A DNA stretch of 64,000 nt. Origin: Mortierella alpina (taxonomy: Eukaryota; Mortierellomycota; Mortierellomycetes; Mortierellales; Mortierellaceae). The stretch is taken from contig JANATF010000004.1 of assembly GCA_029449245.1 (NCBI GenBank), forward strand, positions 2,604,001 through 2,668,000, given 5' to 3'. The position numbers and the translations under genes are program-made. The notes beneath the pieces are model-generated. The model ran no database searches, was not told the DNA's origin, and worked only from the letters and a program-made list of their open reading frames with translations. Positions 45,008 through 58,286 of this stretch are shown in pieces (the stretch's first letter is position 1; the number at the start of each line of letters is the position of its first letter).

Positions 45008-45774
45008 GCATCCAGGGATGGGCACCATGAAAGAAAGGCGTATGTAATAAAAATGAATATTCAATCTTGAAAATACTGCCAACAAAGCAACAGACTATTG
45101 GGGTATGTTCGCTTCTTTTTGAAATATGCCTAAACCCCGCACAACAGTGCTGTACAAGTATATAATGTATATACATGCATCACGTTTGATCTTCAGCCTG
45201 AGAGTAAGTCGCGAGAATGGCCGTTGAACTATTATTAGTTCAAATCCTTCTTTTATATGTTCTTTCTGTTTTTCGTGGCCTCAAGCGGGAGAACATCCTC
45301 AACTCCAGACTTGCGCTTCAGGACTTCAACATCTATTTATGACTTTACGACACAAAACTACGTCCAAACCTCCGCCGCAGAAAGTTCGACGCGTGCGGAG
45401 GAAAAAAAACCAGGAATCGCGATATTTATTCTGAAGATATCACAACAACATGCACCACGGCAGGAAGTTTCGACTCAGCTCTCTTCTCAACTGTGGACTA
45501 CGGTAACTGATGTTCTTGAAAAAAACAAATGAAAACTATTGGCGATTCCAGGGACTCTTTCCACCGCGCTCAACCAAACCCGCTACGGATCGCCAATTTC
45601 ATCATTCGTTCTCAGCATGATGGTGTCTTAAAGGAATACTTTCAGCTGTGTACTCATAAAGGCAGTTCTTTGATATAGATGTACTGCTAGAGTCTCGTAA
45701 AGGAGCTCCGCTGTGATCCAGGGTCAAAATGCCGGATTTCTGACTCGCCAATATGATTGAACAGGGGGCACCAC

Positions 45775-46344
45775 TTAACAGCCTATTGTGGAAGAGAGGA
45801 CTATGCGGCACCCGTGATCATTTTGCGAGTAACCTGCGATGGACGTGAGGCTGCCATTTGGTCCTTTGGCGTATTGCACTAGGTATGATTGATTGGATTC
45901 CTGCCCTTCAATATGCACAAAGGGATGTATCGAAAGAGTTTTCTGAGCGTGATAGCCCTCGCGGAATTTGGGCTTTGTGGCGAGAAAGCCGTGTCTAAGT
46001 GAACCTGTATGAACTTGCATGAGCGGTCGCTGATATCTGCCAGTACACAGAGCCCTCCTCTCCTTGTCAACCGCCGCCCCTGCAGCACCTGCAGCACCTG
46101 CAGCAACTACATCAGCAACAACAGCATCCGATTCGAACAACGGTACAATGTTGTCTGCAGAGGACACCGCTACAGCAACGTGGCTACTGCAACGTTTGTG
46201 GTACAAAGATGCGAGGCGTGAGTGCAGTTTCAGAATGAATTCAACATCTTGTGCGTAGGTTACTGCGGACGCAAGATGCAGCGCGACCGACTGCATGTCA
46301 GGTTCACGATCATCCTCGAGGAACTGCTGGCAGACAGGTTGCAA
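45775..46344 (-). CDS. Hypothetical protein, 189 codons, single frame
   Basis: An uninterrupted minus-strand frame from an ATG at 46342-46344 to TAA at 45775-45777. It holds an Ala/Val/Gly-rich stretch (GAAGAAGAA, about residue 84) and a more ordinary second half (LRHGFLATKPKFREGYHAQ, HPFVHIEGQE). No domain was recognised, and no upstream exon with good splice sites was found. Codon choice is mixed, so it may be real or chance. Confidence 0.35.
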   Translation of the reverse strand: MQPVCQQFLEDDREPDMQSVALHLASAVTYAQDVEFILKLHSRLASLYHKRCSSHVAVAVSSADNIVPLFESDAVVADVVAAGAAGAAGAAVDKERRALCTGRYQRPLMQVHTGSLRHGFLATKPKFREGYHAQKTLSIHPFVHIEGQESNQSYLVQYAKGPNGSLTSIAGYSQNDHGCRIVLSSTIGC

Positions 46345-48478
46345 TGGACTCGGACTAAGACGTTAGTACACAGTCGCAAAGAGACGGAATTGATCCTTGC
46401 TTGCAGCACGTCTTTTGGCTGGTGTTTATGCCCTGGAATTTATATTGTCTCATCCTTTCTTTGTTCTTTTTTTAAATCTTTGCTGTTGTCGCTCTCTCGC
46501 TCATGTGCCTTGTATCGATCATCATTGTACATGCATCATTTTTGCTGGAAAAATACTACGACTCTCGTAACACGCAAGAGTGTTTGGAGAAAGACGTAGC
46601 TCGTCATTCTCATGAACGGATTTGAAATGGTCAAGTGCATGAAATGAGACAGCAAGGGTTATGGAGATGTATGAAAAGTAAAAGAGGCGCGAAACATTCC
46701 AGAGAGTGCAGCATCAGCCAAACCCGATAGCTCCACACGTGTATGTCCCAGAGAGTATGCCTTGTAGGATAGTAGTGATAGAATGCCAGCTGAAATGGGG
46801 CCTGATGCGGACTCGATTACGGCAGCCTGAGACAACGCGGAAGGGAAAAAGAAAAAAAAAGATGTGATATACAGGTACCATGCACACCATATTGTCATGT
46901 TTTGCTTCCTTCATCGATAGGAATGACCACGGTTGGAGCATATGGTGCGAAACTTGATTTGCCCTATTTTGGAATCGATGGAGGGTTCAGCAAGACTTAA
47001 CCTAATGCTAGATATGTGTAAAATAACATTGTTCTTAACAAACAGTTTCTGCGTCGCGTGCGTGGTTGTTGCAGCAGGGATGGTTTTCGCGTGATCGAGA
47101 CGTGTCCTTGTGATGAATCCGACGACGTGTTTCTTTTGTCTGTCCGCGTCTCGGCGGTCCTGGCTCACTTAGAGTATCTTTCATGCCTCTTCTTTACTTA
47201 CTGCTCTTTTTCTGAACTGTAGATGTCAACTTTGATGTGAGAAAAGGGTAATCCTTTGCAGCTGTCCGTGTAAACAAACAAAGATTGATTGATAGTTTTA
47301 ATGCCGCATGCTGTGTAGGAGAGGATGGATGAATCAATAATAATGCCAAGGGTATTCAACTTTGGGCTGTTAAAGGTTAGCTTCATCCAATCATCAATTC
47401 AACCGAACACTGTTCTCTCCCCACTTCTTTGAAGTGTGTACAGTCTGCATACATACTACTGTACACTTATAAGTGGTCTATAGTACATGTACAGGACCCT
47501 TCAGCAAAAACCCCTAGGCCAACTGCAACAAAGTCGTTTGCATTTTCACACACGGGAAGAAACGTGCTAGTTTTATGAAGAAGTGCTCACTGTAATAATA
47601 GAAACAAGTTTGGCCAAAAGGGCGTTTTTCTTTCTTTCTTTCCTTCTTCCATTGGCACTTCAGAAAGGGTTTGTCAGTCTATGCAGCAATTGACACACAG
47701 TAAGACGTAGTGGGAAAAGATGCACAAAGGCATAATGAGTCCCCATCTTAACCTGTTGAGAGCCAAGGGCAATTGAGAGCAAATTCTCAGCAGCCTCGGG
47801 ACTCAAATATCACATATATTTGTGCAAAAAAAAAAAAAAAAAAATCAGGAACGAAACAAAAAGGAGTACTGGAGTACAGGAGTACAATGTTCGCTGTAAA
47901 ATTGAGATGAGGTCGCGCACGTTGTTGTCTTGCGCGTGCATATGGCGTGTCGAGATGGGGGGTTGAAGTCGACTATTGTGATATGTAGTGCTCAGAACAT
48001 AAACTGATTGTGTGTCGACCCATAGTGTTCATGATATGATCTCACCTCTCACATCTCACAAAGAGACAGAAACCAATATGTAGATTAGTCTATCGTCTGC
48101 TAATACGCAGGCATAAGCAACAGACTAATCTGTTACGCGTTTCCTTACATGTCAGAGGGTATACCACTCTTAATGCTTAGAAATCCTAATCAAATGATCA
48201 TTTTCGCTTCAAGATGCAACGAATGCTGAACAACGTCTGCTTTGGTGTAGAGCGAATCTATAGTGTGCAATACCACGAGACGACTCCACTTCTAAAGAAT
48301 CGATGTCAACCTATCGGTCCTTAATTTCGGGTTATGGACTGACTTGGTTGTTGGCGCAAATTGAGGATTGAGGTATTTTTCAATACAATCTGCTATTTGG
48401 GATACACGGCGACGGGAGCACTTGGACCATGGTTTCTCCTGGGACGCTCATCGCGCCACATCTTGATTCTTTACTACG

Positions 48479-48766
48479 TTAAGGAGATTCTATTCCATCA
48501 AGTAATATAGAGTCAGCATATGGAGGCCAAGCGACTTGAGTAATGGTTTCATTTGTTTCTTTTTCAAGATGAGGCGGCTCCCATTCCTTAGCCCCAATAG
48601 ACAAAGTGTATTCTTCTCTGCGAGTGCTAAACCGTTCGGCACCGCCTTCCGCGCTGTACAGTATAGTACAGTCGGGCTTCTTGGGACGTATTTGTTCCTG
48701 AACCTTTGATGTATACACCATAGTAAAGTCGCGTCTACGGCTCGGCAGGGGAAGGATAATTTGCAA
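48479..48766 (-). CDS. Hypothetical small ORF or exon, 95 codons
   Basis: A minus-strand frame with natural-looking composition (VYTSKVQEQIRPKKPD, EEYTLSIGAKEWEPPHLEK). It ends in TAA. It could be a stand-alone small gene or the last exon of a broken one. I do not recognise a family. Confidence 0.33.
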   Translation of the reverse strand: MQIILPLPSRRRDFTMVYTSKVQEQIRPKKPDCTILYSAEGGAERFSTRREEYTLSIGAKEWEPPHLEKETNETITQVAWPPYADSILLDGIESP

Positions 48767-48792
48767 AAACAGCTGCGGGAGAGAACGCGCAA

Positions 48793-51700
48793 GGATTATT
48801 GTCAGGGCCGTTGTCTTTTCCCCGATTGGTCCACACGCTTATTTCACAACAAGTGCTTGAGAGACGCCAATGATACAGCAGTTCTGCTGCTCTCTCCTAT
48901 CTTTATCATGACCCGAGGAGGAAAAGAAAAGGAGAGGAATTGGCTGTAAATAAGAGCAAAGGGAAGGAGAGGCGTGGTGGGCAGACAAGGCAGGAGTCAT
49001 CGCTGTTTATTATAACCCTCCACCCCTGGGTGATGCACAACAAAATTGGGCAACAACAGCTGAAAACAACAAAAAAAAAATTCAGCCTCCGGAAGCGCTG
49101 CCGAGAGTTGGTCCAGGCTTTTCTTGTCCTGGGAAAAGACGATCGATTAGCGCATTTGGGTATACTCCGTCAGGTACACAACCAATTCAGAGGTACATTC
49201 TCGGGTCCACTGTGTAGTTTGAGAGCTTAACACCATATAGAATACAATAGTGTCTCTGGAAAAGCCGCTCCTATGCTCCTTCGCACCTCTCCCCCCCCTT
49301 TTTTTTCCCTTCTTGAAGTCATTCGTAAACACTTCGTAGCCTCGAAGCTGGCCTTCACGAAGAAAAAAAAATGAATATACAGCTTTGAAAGCCTTGACTT
49401 TGTTTCAAGAGAGAAAAAAGGTGTCCACGCCAAACCAAAAGGTGATGCTCTAATGTATTGATGCACCGCAATGGGTGTAGTGACCACTTTGCAGCTGGTC
49501 AAACATCCAAGCTCTCCCAGTGGAAAGTATCACCGCCGACGGTTTGGACATGATGACAAAATATTCCGCGCCCACAACCGCCGTGCGGGTTGGGCATGTC
49601 ATTTGAACGTAAAAATAGAGTCGTCTTGGACACAATATCAAAGTCAAAAGAAAATAACGGCGCCTCCGTTCAAAGAGACTTTACACTGCCGCATTTTTTT
49701 CACTATGGTGAGCCATCTAGTGGTTTCAACACAAGAGGGGGTGGCGGTAGCCGTGCACAATCAAGGAGGGAGACAACTGGGTAATTCAATTAATCTCGTC
49801 ATAGACTACAGTAGATTAGTCTGGGTTGAAGTCTTAGTCTATCTGTGCGCACACATGCAGCCATTTTGCAGGGCAATCGCCTCTCCTTGTGTGTCAAGGA
49901 AGCGTGTTCTCACGAGCATTAGCATTACACTGGTGTTGTGGGGCGGTATTGTTGGACAGGCATGCACAGGTTGCTGCGCATATCAATAGCGTCGTCAGAG
50001 GGAGAGGGTTCTTTTCTCATGGCACTGATGCCTCTCTCTCCCGTTTTTTTACGCCGGTTGTTTGTTTCTCATGCCGATGCGACCCATGAGGGCTAATGTT
50101 GCAGAACGCGCTTTTTTTCTCCTGAAGGGAAAAGTGGCCAAAGGCTAAATCTGCCAAGAGCAACGGGTGCCTCCTCCGCCACGATCTTGTTTCGCGTAAC
50201 CCCGAAAGAGAGGGATAGATTCCGTAACCGTAGAAAGCGAGAAAAAAGAAGGTTGGGTTCTGAGATTCTTTTGTGCACACACACAGTGAACTCGAGTTTC
50301 GTTTCCATTTGTGGCGAGGAAACGGTGTTCCCTTCACGATCTAAATCAATTGAACTCAATAGGCGTGCGATCTGCTGCCCATTCTCTGTTGTGCGCACTC
50401 TCTTTTTTTCAGTTGTCCTTCTGTCCTCTCGCTCGCGCGGCCCAATTGAATCGGCGGGTCCAACCAATGGGAGATTTTGTAGCTGCCACTCATCGTTCGA
50501 TCACTCTCGCACCGCACCTCCACAGAGGTGCCGGTGGGAAACGGAGCGAGGCGGCCCAGGCTTTTTCTCGTTTGCTTCTCTGGCGTGTTTCAGCACTGCA
50601 CAGACTGGGCCAGCCAAGCAGGCGCGGAGGATGGTAGGGCCAAGGAAGAATAGCGAAACATGTGGCCTGCCTGTGATTGAGGCCCTGACTATTGGCCTGC
50701 CATTTGCTGTGTCAAGGCCCGAAGGAAAAAGAACGCTCCTCTCGGTCTCGGCCCCAGAGCAGTTGTTCATTTCCTTTTGTCTCGCACCTTGCGTCCGTGT
50801 TCTCATCATGGGATGGCTCAACTCAGCTCTCGCGCAAAGAAATAATACATAACCGGTCGCCCGTGTGCCATGTCAATAAATGCAAAGTTTTACAACAACG
50901 GGTCTTCACATACCCTCCCAGGAAGTGCCCTTGGCTAGTGTAATGAGCTTTCGTAGTCTGTACATGCAGAAAGATAGGGCCAGCAAGGTTCATTACAAAT
51001 TCAGCAGCAAATAATTTTCCGCTCCCAACATCTTTGATTCTTTTTTTACTTTGAACTAGACTATTCAATGACAAGGAGAGGACGAGACATGACCTCGCAT
51101 AATCTCGTCAAGCTCTTTTGTTTTATTTTCCGGGCGGTCTTGAGAAAGTTTCCAGACAATAGATCAAAAAGGAAGTCTTGAGGAGAGACAGGGAAGGAGC
51201 GGTGGAGGTACTACATTGGTTCCAGTACCGGTGCATTGGGTACCCGCAGGGACAAGGACTCAAAGGGAAACAAACAGAGTCAGCCCAGCCCAATGGGCTT
51301 TGTCGCTTTTTTTCCATCCCCTCCCCTTTTTCCACGCTCGTGAAGTAGTTTATTGAATTGGTTTAGCCATACAACCGTGCTCGTCATCAGATGGATGCAC
51401 CCCTGGCCTTTTGCATGGATTGTCGTTGGATAGCCGTCCCGTGGACGAGGCAGTGTCGTGTCACTCGGAAAGTTTTTTGTTTTTTCCTTTGTTGGGTGGG
51501 TTGTTGATCGCACTATGCTGATTCGGTAGAGCAAAAAGCGCAATCATGCCAAGGAGGGTGAGATGACAACCCGCGATTCAAGTGGTCTCTGGTCTGCGGA
51601 ACATAAATATCGGGCTTGCTCGGTGGTTCAAATAGAACACGCAGCAGCAGCAGCAGCAAAACAAAAGATGGCAACGTGGGCATTGATGGGAGGATAAACA

Positions 51701-53716
51701 AAACCGCGTATGAACACTTGGTCTCCCGCCTCAAGGTCTGCGCCGGTCTGCTGTCATGCCATGTTTTCGCTCCTGCTGATGTTGTTTGTTTGATCCGTCC
51801 TGTGTGTTGTTAAATTGTCGGAATATTGCATCGAGGCAAAGACCAGGCCAACATGCGGGTTGTAGCGAAAAGGCGCATCAGCGCCCTTGTTATGATGTCT
51901 CTCCACCCTCTGCTCTCTTCACACGCTCTGGCTTTGCCTAAAGATGAGCTCTTAATTTGGTTGTCATAACATGCCAACGCTACTCCAGACGACCGATGAG
52001 AGCGATAGGAAAATAAAAGAACGAGAAACTCAAATGGGGTACGCACCCATAACAAACCCACGGCTTAAATGTCCGCGACGAGGGGTTTGCTGAAGAGAAT
52101 GGAGGGGGTGCGGAGGGTACGGTACTCTATTCTGACCCTGTTTTTTGTTTACGTTGGCTCTGAATAAGGAAGGATACATACAATGGCTGCAAGGCGCGGG
52201 ACTGAATTGCCAGGCTATTGTAGGCTGGCTAATTGGCCTGCGGTGGCACCTGCTGCGTCGTGTGTGATGTGTCTGGTCGATGTCTCTATTTCTCCGCCTT
52301 TTCCTGCCTCGTCTTTTTCTCAGCAGCATCGAGGCCCTTCTGCGTATTTATGGCCCGCGCCTCCCACCGTTTTTGGGTCTCTCTTTTTCGCTTTTTCACC
52401 TTTTCACCTTTTCGCCCCTTCTGCTCTCCTCATTCGCCTCGTCTGATTTCGATCCCGAGCTGCATCCGACTCTTGCACATCAGCGCGCCATCCGCACAAC
52501 CACCCAGCGCTCCTCATCCCTCGACCCTGAGCGCCGCTTCACATCCTCCTGACCCCTGCTGCCCTTCTGTCCATCGCTCACATCCTCACATCCCTTCTCG
52601 TCTTCCCAGCAGCACCTTCACTCGAGCACATTGCACATAGTAGACTCACCTCCTCCTGCTTTCAGAACACCCACAGATATCGTAAGTGACACGGAGATGC
52701 CCTTCGTCAGGACACAGCGACCCCCATCGCAGACACAGCACTCCTGCGCGGTCGTGGTTCCCTCTGGCTGCAGTCTATCATGTCCCACTATCAAACACGT
52801 TCCCTTCAATGCACCAAGCCTTTTGCGTCTGCAACATGCACCGCCCCTTCCACAGCTATTTTCGCCCTTCCCTTCGTCGTTCGGGTCGATTGTTCAGCAG
52901 CACAATGTGCTGGAAGGCCTTGAGGGGGTGCACAGGAAAGGAGACCAGGGGCTTTCACATCAGCGCACTCGCGCGCTCGTTTCTTTTCCCATCCACATCC
53001 ACATGCATGTATCCTCGAACCACCATCATATATCCCCTTTTTACTATTGATCAAATTTCCCACCCACACACACACACATCCTTGGGTCTTTAGTGCTTCC
53101 CCTGTCCTGGCGATGGGCTTGGGCTGGGTCTCCTCCCCCCATATCCATTCGTTCATCTTGTTACCTCTTGGCACACTCCTTTTTTTTCTTTGTCTTCCGT
53201 CTCTTTCTTTTTCTGGGTTTGCTCCGCTTCACTCTCCTTGGCCCACCCAGCCCCTGCACGCCGCACAGTAACAGTGTGTAGGTAGGGACTTGGACAGGCC
53301 CTGAGACGCTTTGTTGCTTCCCAAGAGTGGATTGACGAGGGGAGGCAAAAGCCATTTGTTGGCGAGATCAGAAGGTCAAGGCTGGTCACGTCCATGCCTG
53401 GACCTCACGCCAGCTGCTTCTCTTTCCCGTGTTCGTGTTCTATTGGAATCGGATTGTGTCGCCGGAATCGCGTGTGATCAGCTCTGTACTCGATCACACC
53501 TTATCCCTGAACTCTTGCTCCTTTCCACCTTCCCTCTCGTCCTCCTGGCCCACTCGTCCCTCGAGGTTTCTGTTGCCCTTCATCCTGCTGCCCCCTTCAT
53601 CTTGGCCTTCTCACGCTCTATCTCTCGCGTCATTCAGTCGTTCCCATCAGCATACCAGAGCACTGACCAAACACTCACTTTATACTTGTCGCACCCCCGT
53701 CCCCAACGCAGATAGC
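48793..53716. other. Gene-poor block and probable long leader of the CSL gene, 4.9 kb
   Basis: No supported gene. Frames up to about 220 codons (for example 50187-50852, plus) are Arg/Ser-rich and without domains. From about 52280 the plus strand becomes strongly pyrimidine-rich (CCTTTTCGC, CATCCTCACATCC), like a long 5' leader. A likely leader-intron acceptor (CCCAACGCAG) lies just before the CSL ATG at 53717. Confidence 0.5.
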
Positions 53717-56700
53717 ATGAAGCCCGCTTTCGCAACAGCCGCTTCCACGGCAGTTGACTCCCCTCGCTACGACTCATACTATAACCACTCCGCCTCTCTA
53801 CCACATCATACCCGCGATTACCCTCACTATCAGCAACCCTCGTCGCCTGCCTCCTCATCATCGTCATCCTCATACCCACCTATGGAGCAACATCAGCCTC
53901 GCCATCATCCCTCACAACACTCTGCCCCTGCGCACCACAGCGAGCCTTCACCACCCCATCACCACTATGCCTCCTCATCCTCATATCCCATGGAACACCC
54001 TTACCCTCCACAGCACCACCAGCACCGGCGCCATCATGATGCATACCAGCAAAGCCGCCAACGGGAGGAGCAGCCGCAGTATGCACACAACACCCATGCA
54101 TCGTTCGAATACCATGCCAGGCAGCGCCAGGAAGAGTACTCTGCCCGCGACGAGACCCCATACTACCCTCCATCTTCTACTGGTGGCACCCCCCACTTCA
54201 GCGCGCGCGGTAATGAGGATCATCGCCCATATCATTATCCTCAGCCATATCCCTCCCATGAACGCTCAGAGTCGGTGGTCAGGCACACCGAGGGATACGA
54301 GGGTCGGGTGCGCAATACCAACAGAGATCACAACGACCACCTCTTGACATCCGATCACCACGCCAACACGCACGATCAGCACCAGCACTACGATCAGTAC
54401 CGTCGCGATCCCTCCTCTGGGTTCTTGAAGCACCAGCCTCCATCACAACACCCTTCCACCCAGTCCTCAGATCGTCCGGCTGAGGACATTAACAAATTCC
54501 ACCTGCCACCTATCGTGGCACCGGAGGAACCCTTTTACCGCAAGGACCTTCCTGGTCGTCATATGCGTTACTTCCGCAACGTGACGAGTCAAGACCGCGA
54601 AGACAGACATGGCTATTACTCCTCCGCGCGCCATGTGGCACCTAGTAATACCACTGGTAACTTTGGTCATGGTCCACCCATCGGCGACGCGCTGGATCGC
54701 TTTGGTTCCAAACATGCACAGCAACAGCAGCAGCAGCAGCAACAGCAGCAACACGAGCAACAGCAGCACAAGCAGTCAGAGCATTCCTCTCGCTTACCCT
54801 CCCTCTACACGGCGCTGCCAGACCAGAGGCCAAGTTCATCGTCGAATGACTCTCCACCTTTCCTTCACTCAGATTCTACCATGAGTCCTCCTGATGCAGT
54901 CTCAGCGGCTGTCTCCCCTCAGCAACATCGCGCTTCCTACACACGGCGCTCTCGTTCTCCTGTCCAGTCACCGGCAGAAAGGCCCCTTGGCTACGGCAGG
55001 CAGCACCACCACCAATCCCCCCCCTACACTCAGCACACCACTGGCCCCCATTCTGCCAAGCCCAAAGCAATCCAGCCCCGATCCATCGCTCCTGCACCCA
55101 TGTCCTCGACTAGCCCCACCTCCCCAGCATCCGCACAGCTCTCAGAGGCACATCATGTTGCGGGCAAGCGGTCTGATCGCCAAGTGTACCTCAAGATGGA
55201 TCCAAGGGACCAGACTCACCAGCTCTACCAGGGTCAAAGCCATCACCCGTCATCCCCGCCCAGTGCCCATGCTGGTGGGAAGCGCAAGTGGGGTCGCGAG
55301 CACTCCCCCGCCCGCCAGAACATGCACCCACATGCCTCTGTCTCACCGACTGAGATAAAGGTAGATTCTATGGATGAAACCTCCCAGGAGCTCCATCTTC
55401 TTTCGCGCCGGGGCCGTTATACTCAGGCGCAGCCTTCCAGCGCGGGTGCGTCCGTCCATGGCTCGCCTCAGTCTCCATCGTCGCTGTCAAAGAAGAGCGG
55501 TCATCCAAAGATGAGGATGCAGCGGTATCAGATGACGACGATCCGCTGCTGGCACGGAGCGATCGCGCAAAAGTCGTACGGTATCGAGAAGCGATACCTT
55601 TGCCCACCTCCCATGGTCCAGGTGTCTGCAGGAGTGAACGCGAACCAGGTCCGTGCGGAGCAACCCCACGTGACCATGTCGATCATTCACGAGAAGGTTA
55701 ATGGCCACCAGAACGGTGAGAACTTGATGGAGCAAGACTGCTCGCTGGACGATATGCTGCGGTGCTCGTTCAGGAACCTCCATGTTACCGGCACGGGATC
55801 TGATAGCTCCAAGCGCTTCAAGCTTGGATTGCAGGTTTATTTGAACAAGAACTCGAACATGCCCACGGCTATCATGGACTCGAACCCGATTCCGATCATC
55901 TCCAAGCCCTCCAAGAAGACTGCCAAGGCTGGCAATGCCTCGTGTTTCATCCTCAACGGCATGAGCGTCTCGCTTTTGAACCGGATTAATGCTCAGACAG
56001 TCCGAACAAAGTACATGGCCGTCGATAACAATGCTGTGTGCGCCAAGATCGGATCTTGGTCCTCGTTTACGATCAAGATGGTGAAGCCCCCTCCCGCTCC
56101 TCCTGTCAAGGCGGTCCCTGCAAGCATGGGTGTCTTTAAGGCACCGAGCCATTCCACCAAGTTTGTCCCGATCCGTATGAAAGGGGACGCTCCTGCAACG
56201 GCTGGTAATGCCAATGGTGGTGGTCCTCCTTCCTCGGCTTCCATGTCCAACTCACTCTCTGGTGGGCAGGGTCGGTCCGATTCCAACGGCGGTGGTCCCA
56301 ACTCGCCTTCCATGTCGAATTTCCAGTTCCGCCACCAGCAGCAGCTCCAGCACGAGCCCGTGTATGTGTTTTCGAACTCGGAGCCGGTTCTGTACGGATC
56401 CGAGATTGTTCTGATCAATGACTTGACGGGCATTATGACGGATCGTCTGATCATTCGCAAGGTCGAGAACGGCAAGGTATCGCGTTCTGGCACTGGGCCA
56501 GTGAGTCAGATGCAAAAGATTGTGCTGGAGCATCCTGAGCGGGTTCACCCAGAGGACGGTCGGGCCTACTACCTGAGCGCGTCCTCGATTGGAAGCCCCA
56601 AGATTGAGGGCAAGATTCCGCTGCAGGCTGCGATGGATCGCAGTCCCCTACTGGAGTACCGTACCTCGTCCAAGAAGGCGTCGATCATGGATATGACGGA

Positions 56701-57788
56701 TGCACAGGACGATGAGGAGGATGAGCTGAATGAGGACGAGGCCCTTTATAATGGCCAGGCAAACAGCATGCCAAGACGCGTGAGCAAGGGTCAAGACTGT
56801 GTTGCAGTCGATGACTTTGTCTGCTGGACTATCGCTGGCATTGGTAAGAGCAACTCGCCTCTTTTTTTTTTTTTTTTTTTTTTTTTTGACAATGCTATCG
56901 CAAAGGCAATGGACTTGAAATTAACCATATTTCCTCACTTTTCCTCTTTCACTTGCAGCCAAGTTTGACTACACCTATTTCGGGCCTATCCCCGCATCGG
57001 TCGACAGTGATGTGGATCCCAGCAAGGTGCCAGCTGTTCTGTCCGGTCCCGAGTACAATCCTCGCTCCAACACCATGACTATGCAGGTCAAGAACGTCTT
57101 TGAGAAGCTGACTGCCGACGAAGAGTCCCGTCTGAACAGCACACACCAGGAGGATTCGTATGAGCGCAAGCTCACCTTGTCCGAGTACGTGTACAGACGC
57201 TGCGAGGACGTCCGACAGCCGATGAGGGACGAGGAGGGTCCAATTCAGTTGTGGTTGGCTCAGCATGGACCCATTCGTATGCGTCGACGAAAGCTGAACG
57301 AGATTCTGTCAGAGGAGGAACTTGCTCAGGTCCGAGATGAGGGCTCGAGTTGTGAGAGCGATTCGGATGAGAGTGAGGAAGGGGGTGAACTTCACCCTGG
57401 TAACAAGAACGGTTCTCTGCCTGAGGACCGGCTACCCAAGATTGCGACCAAGCCGGCCAACGTCAACGCGTTGGCGATCAAGCCTGCGCCGTTGATCAAT
57501 GCCGCCAACGGACGATACTATGGCGGCAGCCATCTTCCTGCGTCCATGAACCCGGCGCTCAAGAACCAAAAGCCGCGGAAGATGGTGAAGCGACCCATGG
57601 GTCTTGAGGCAGAGCTTCCTTATGGCTGCGAAGTGCGGGCGGCGCATGACAGCCAGGGCAATGCGAGGGCCGAGTTGGATCTGTTGATGGTGGAGCGGGC
57701 GAGTGGCATTGCCTACCGTACTGGATACAGGGTCGTGTACTCGCGAGATCGTGAGCAGTCTGACTGGATTGTGGAGGTGGTTGGATAG
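53717..57788 (+). CDS. CSL-family (CBF1/Su(H)/LAG-1) transcription factor
   Basis: Exons 53717-56843 and 56959-57788 give 1,318 aa. In animals CSL is the DNA-binding end of Notch signalling; fungal CSL proteins (Cbf11/Cbf12 type) act without Notch. Residues 1 to about 600 are low complexity (His, Ser, Pro, and a Gln run at about 335-352). The CSL core starts with AIAQKSYGIEKRYLCPPP (about 617), the DNA-contact segment of the N-terminal Rel-like domain. The beta-trefoil part has PIISKPSKK (about 728) and LNRINAQTVRTKY, then RLIIRKVENGK (about 912). The second exon carries the C-terminal IPT-like region. The core has insertions typical of fungal CSL. An ATG at 53429 is in frame, but the acceptor just before 53717 and the change in composition favour 53717. 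Confidence 0.92.
54718..54772 (+). repeat. CAG/CAA polyglutamine tract in the CSL gene
   Basis: About 18 codons, mostly CAG and CAA with a few AGC/CAC interruptions, within the disordered N-terminal half. Confidence 0.75.
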
Positions 57789-58286
57789 CTTCGTTGTTCG
57801 TCATCGTTATCATCCCGAGCCTCAGTCTTCTAATGACTTTGTATTTTTTTTCTCAATTGTAACAAAAGAAACCCGAAAAACAAAAGGACGACTATGGCCT
57901 ACTCTGTAGCATCAGCTTTTGTACTTTTATGAATAAACAAGAAGAAAGAGAGAAACCACTTCAACGAAGAAGCAGCCAAATGAACGAGCAATAGTGCCCA
58001 ATCCTTGTGCGAATGGATCTTCCTCTGTAGGCGACTCTTGACTCTGGGGTTTGGGCTAAAGGTACCTTGATTGAATCAGGCCACCACTTAGAGGATCAAG
58101 TTGTTTGCTGATCGAGGACAGGATGTTATCCCTGCGCTAAAAAGCACTTTTGTGCCTGTCTCTCTCTCTCTCTCTCTGGTGCGCACCGGAACATACCGTT
58201 TCTACGTCTATTAACTCCTACACTTTAATGTCTGCTCTATTATCATTAAGCACAACTAGGCAGGCTGAGATGCTCTCTTGTTTTCA
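57789..58286. other. Convergent 3' spacer, CSL and YciI-like genes
   Basis: 498 bp between two converging stop codons. It holds the AATAAA candidate and a CT dinucleotide run at about 58160-58179. No gene is evident. Confidence 0.5.
57932..57937 (+). promoter_or_regulatory. Candidate polyadenylation signal of the CSL gene
   Basis: AATAAA lies about 145 bp after the stop codon, in an AT-rich 3' region. Confidence 0.4.

Larger units (their letters stand above)
43362..48478. other. Gene-poor block, 5.1 kb
   Basis: The only coding-like signals are a possible LRR remnant at 44701-45007 and a 189-codon minus-strand frame at 45775-46344, listed separately. The 44.1-44.5 kb and 47.0-48.4 kb parts are AT-rich with no domain. 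Short minus-strand frames at 46911-47168 and 47198-47386 are clean but unsupported. An A run lies at about 47826-47843. Confidence 0.45.

Noticed and set aside
50187-50852. 221-codon plus-strand frame
   Set aside because: Arg/Ser-rich with no motif; overlapping open frames exist on the other strand, typical of chance openness.
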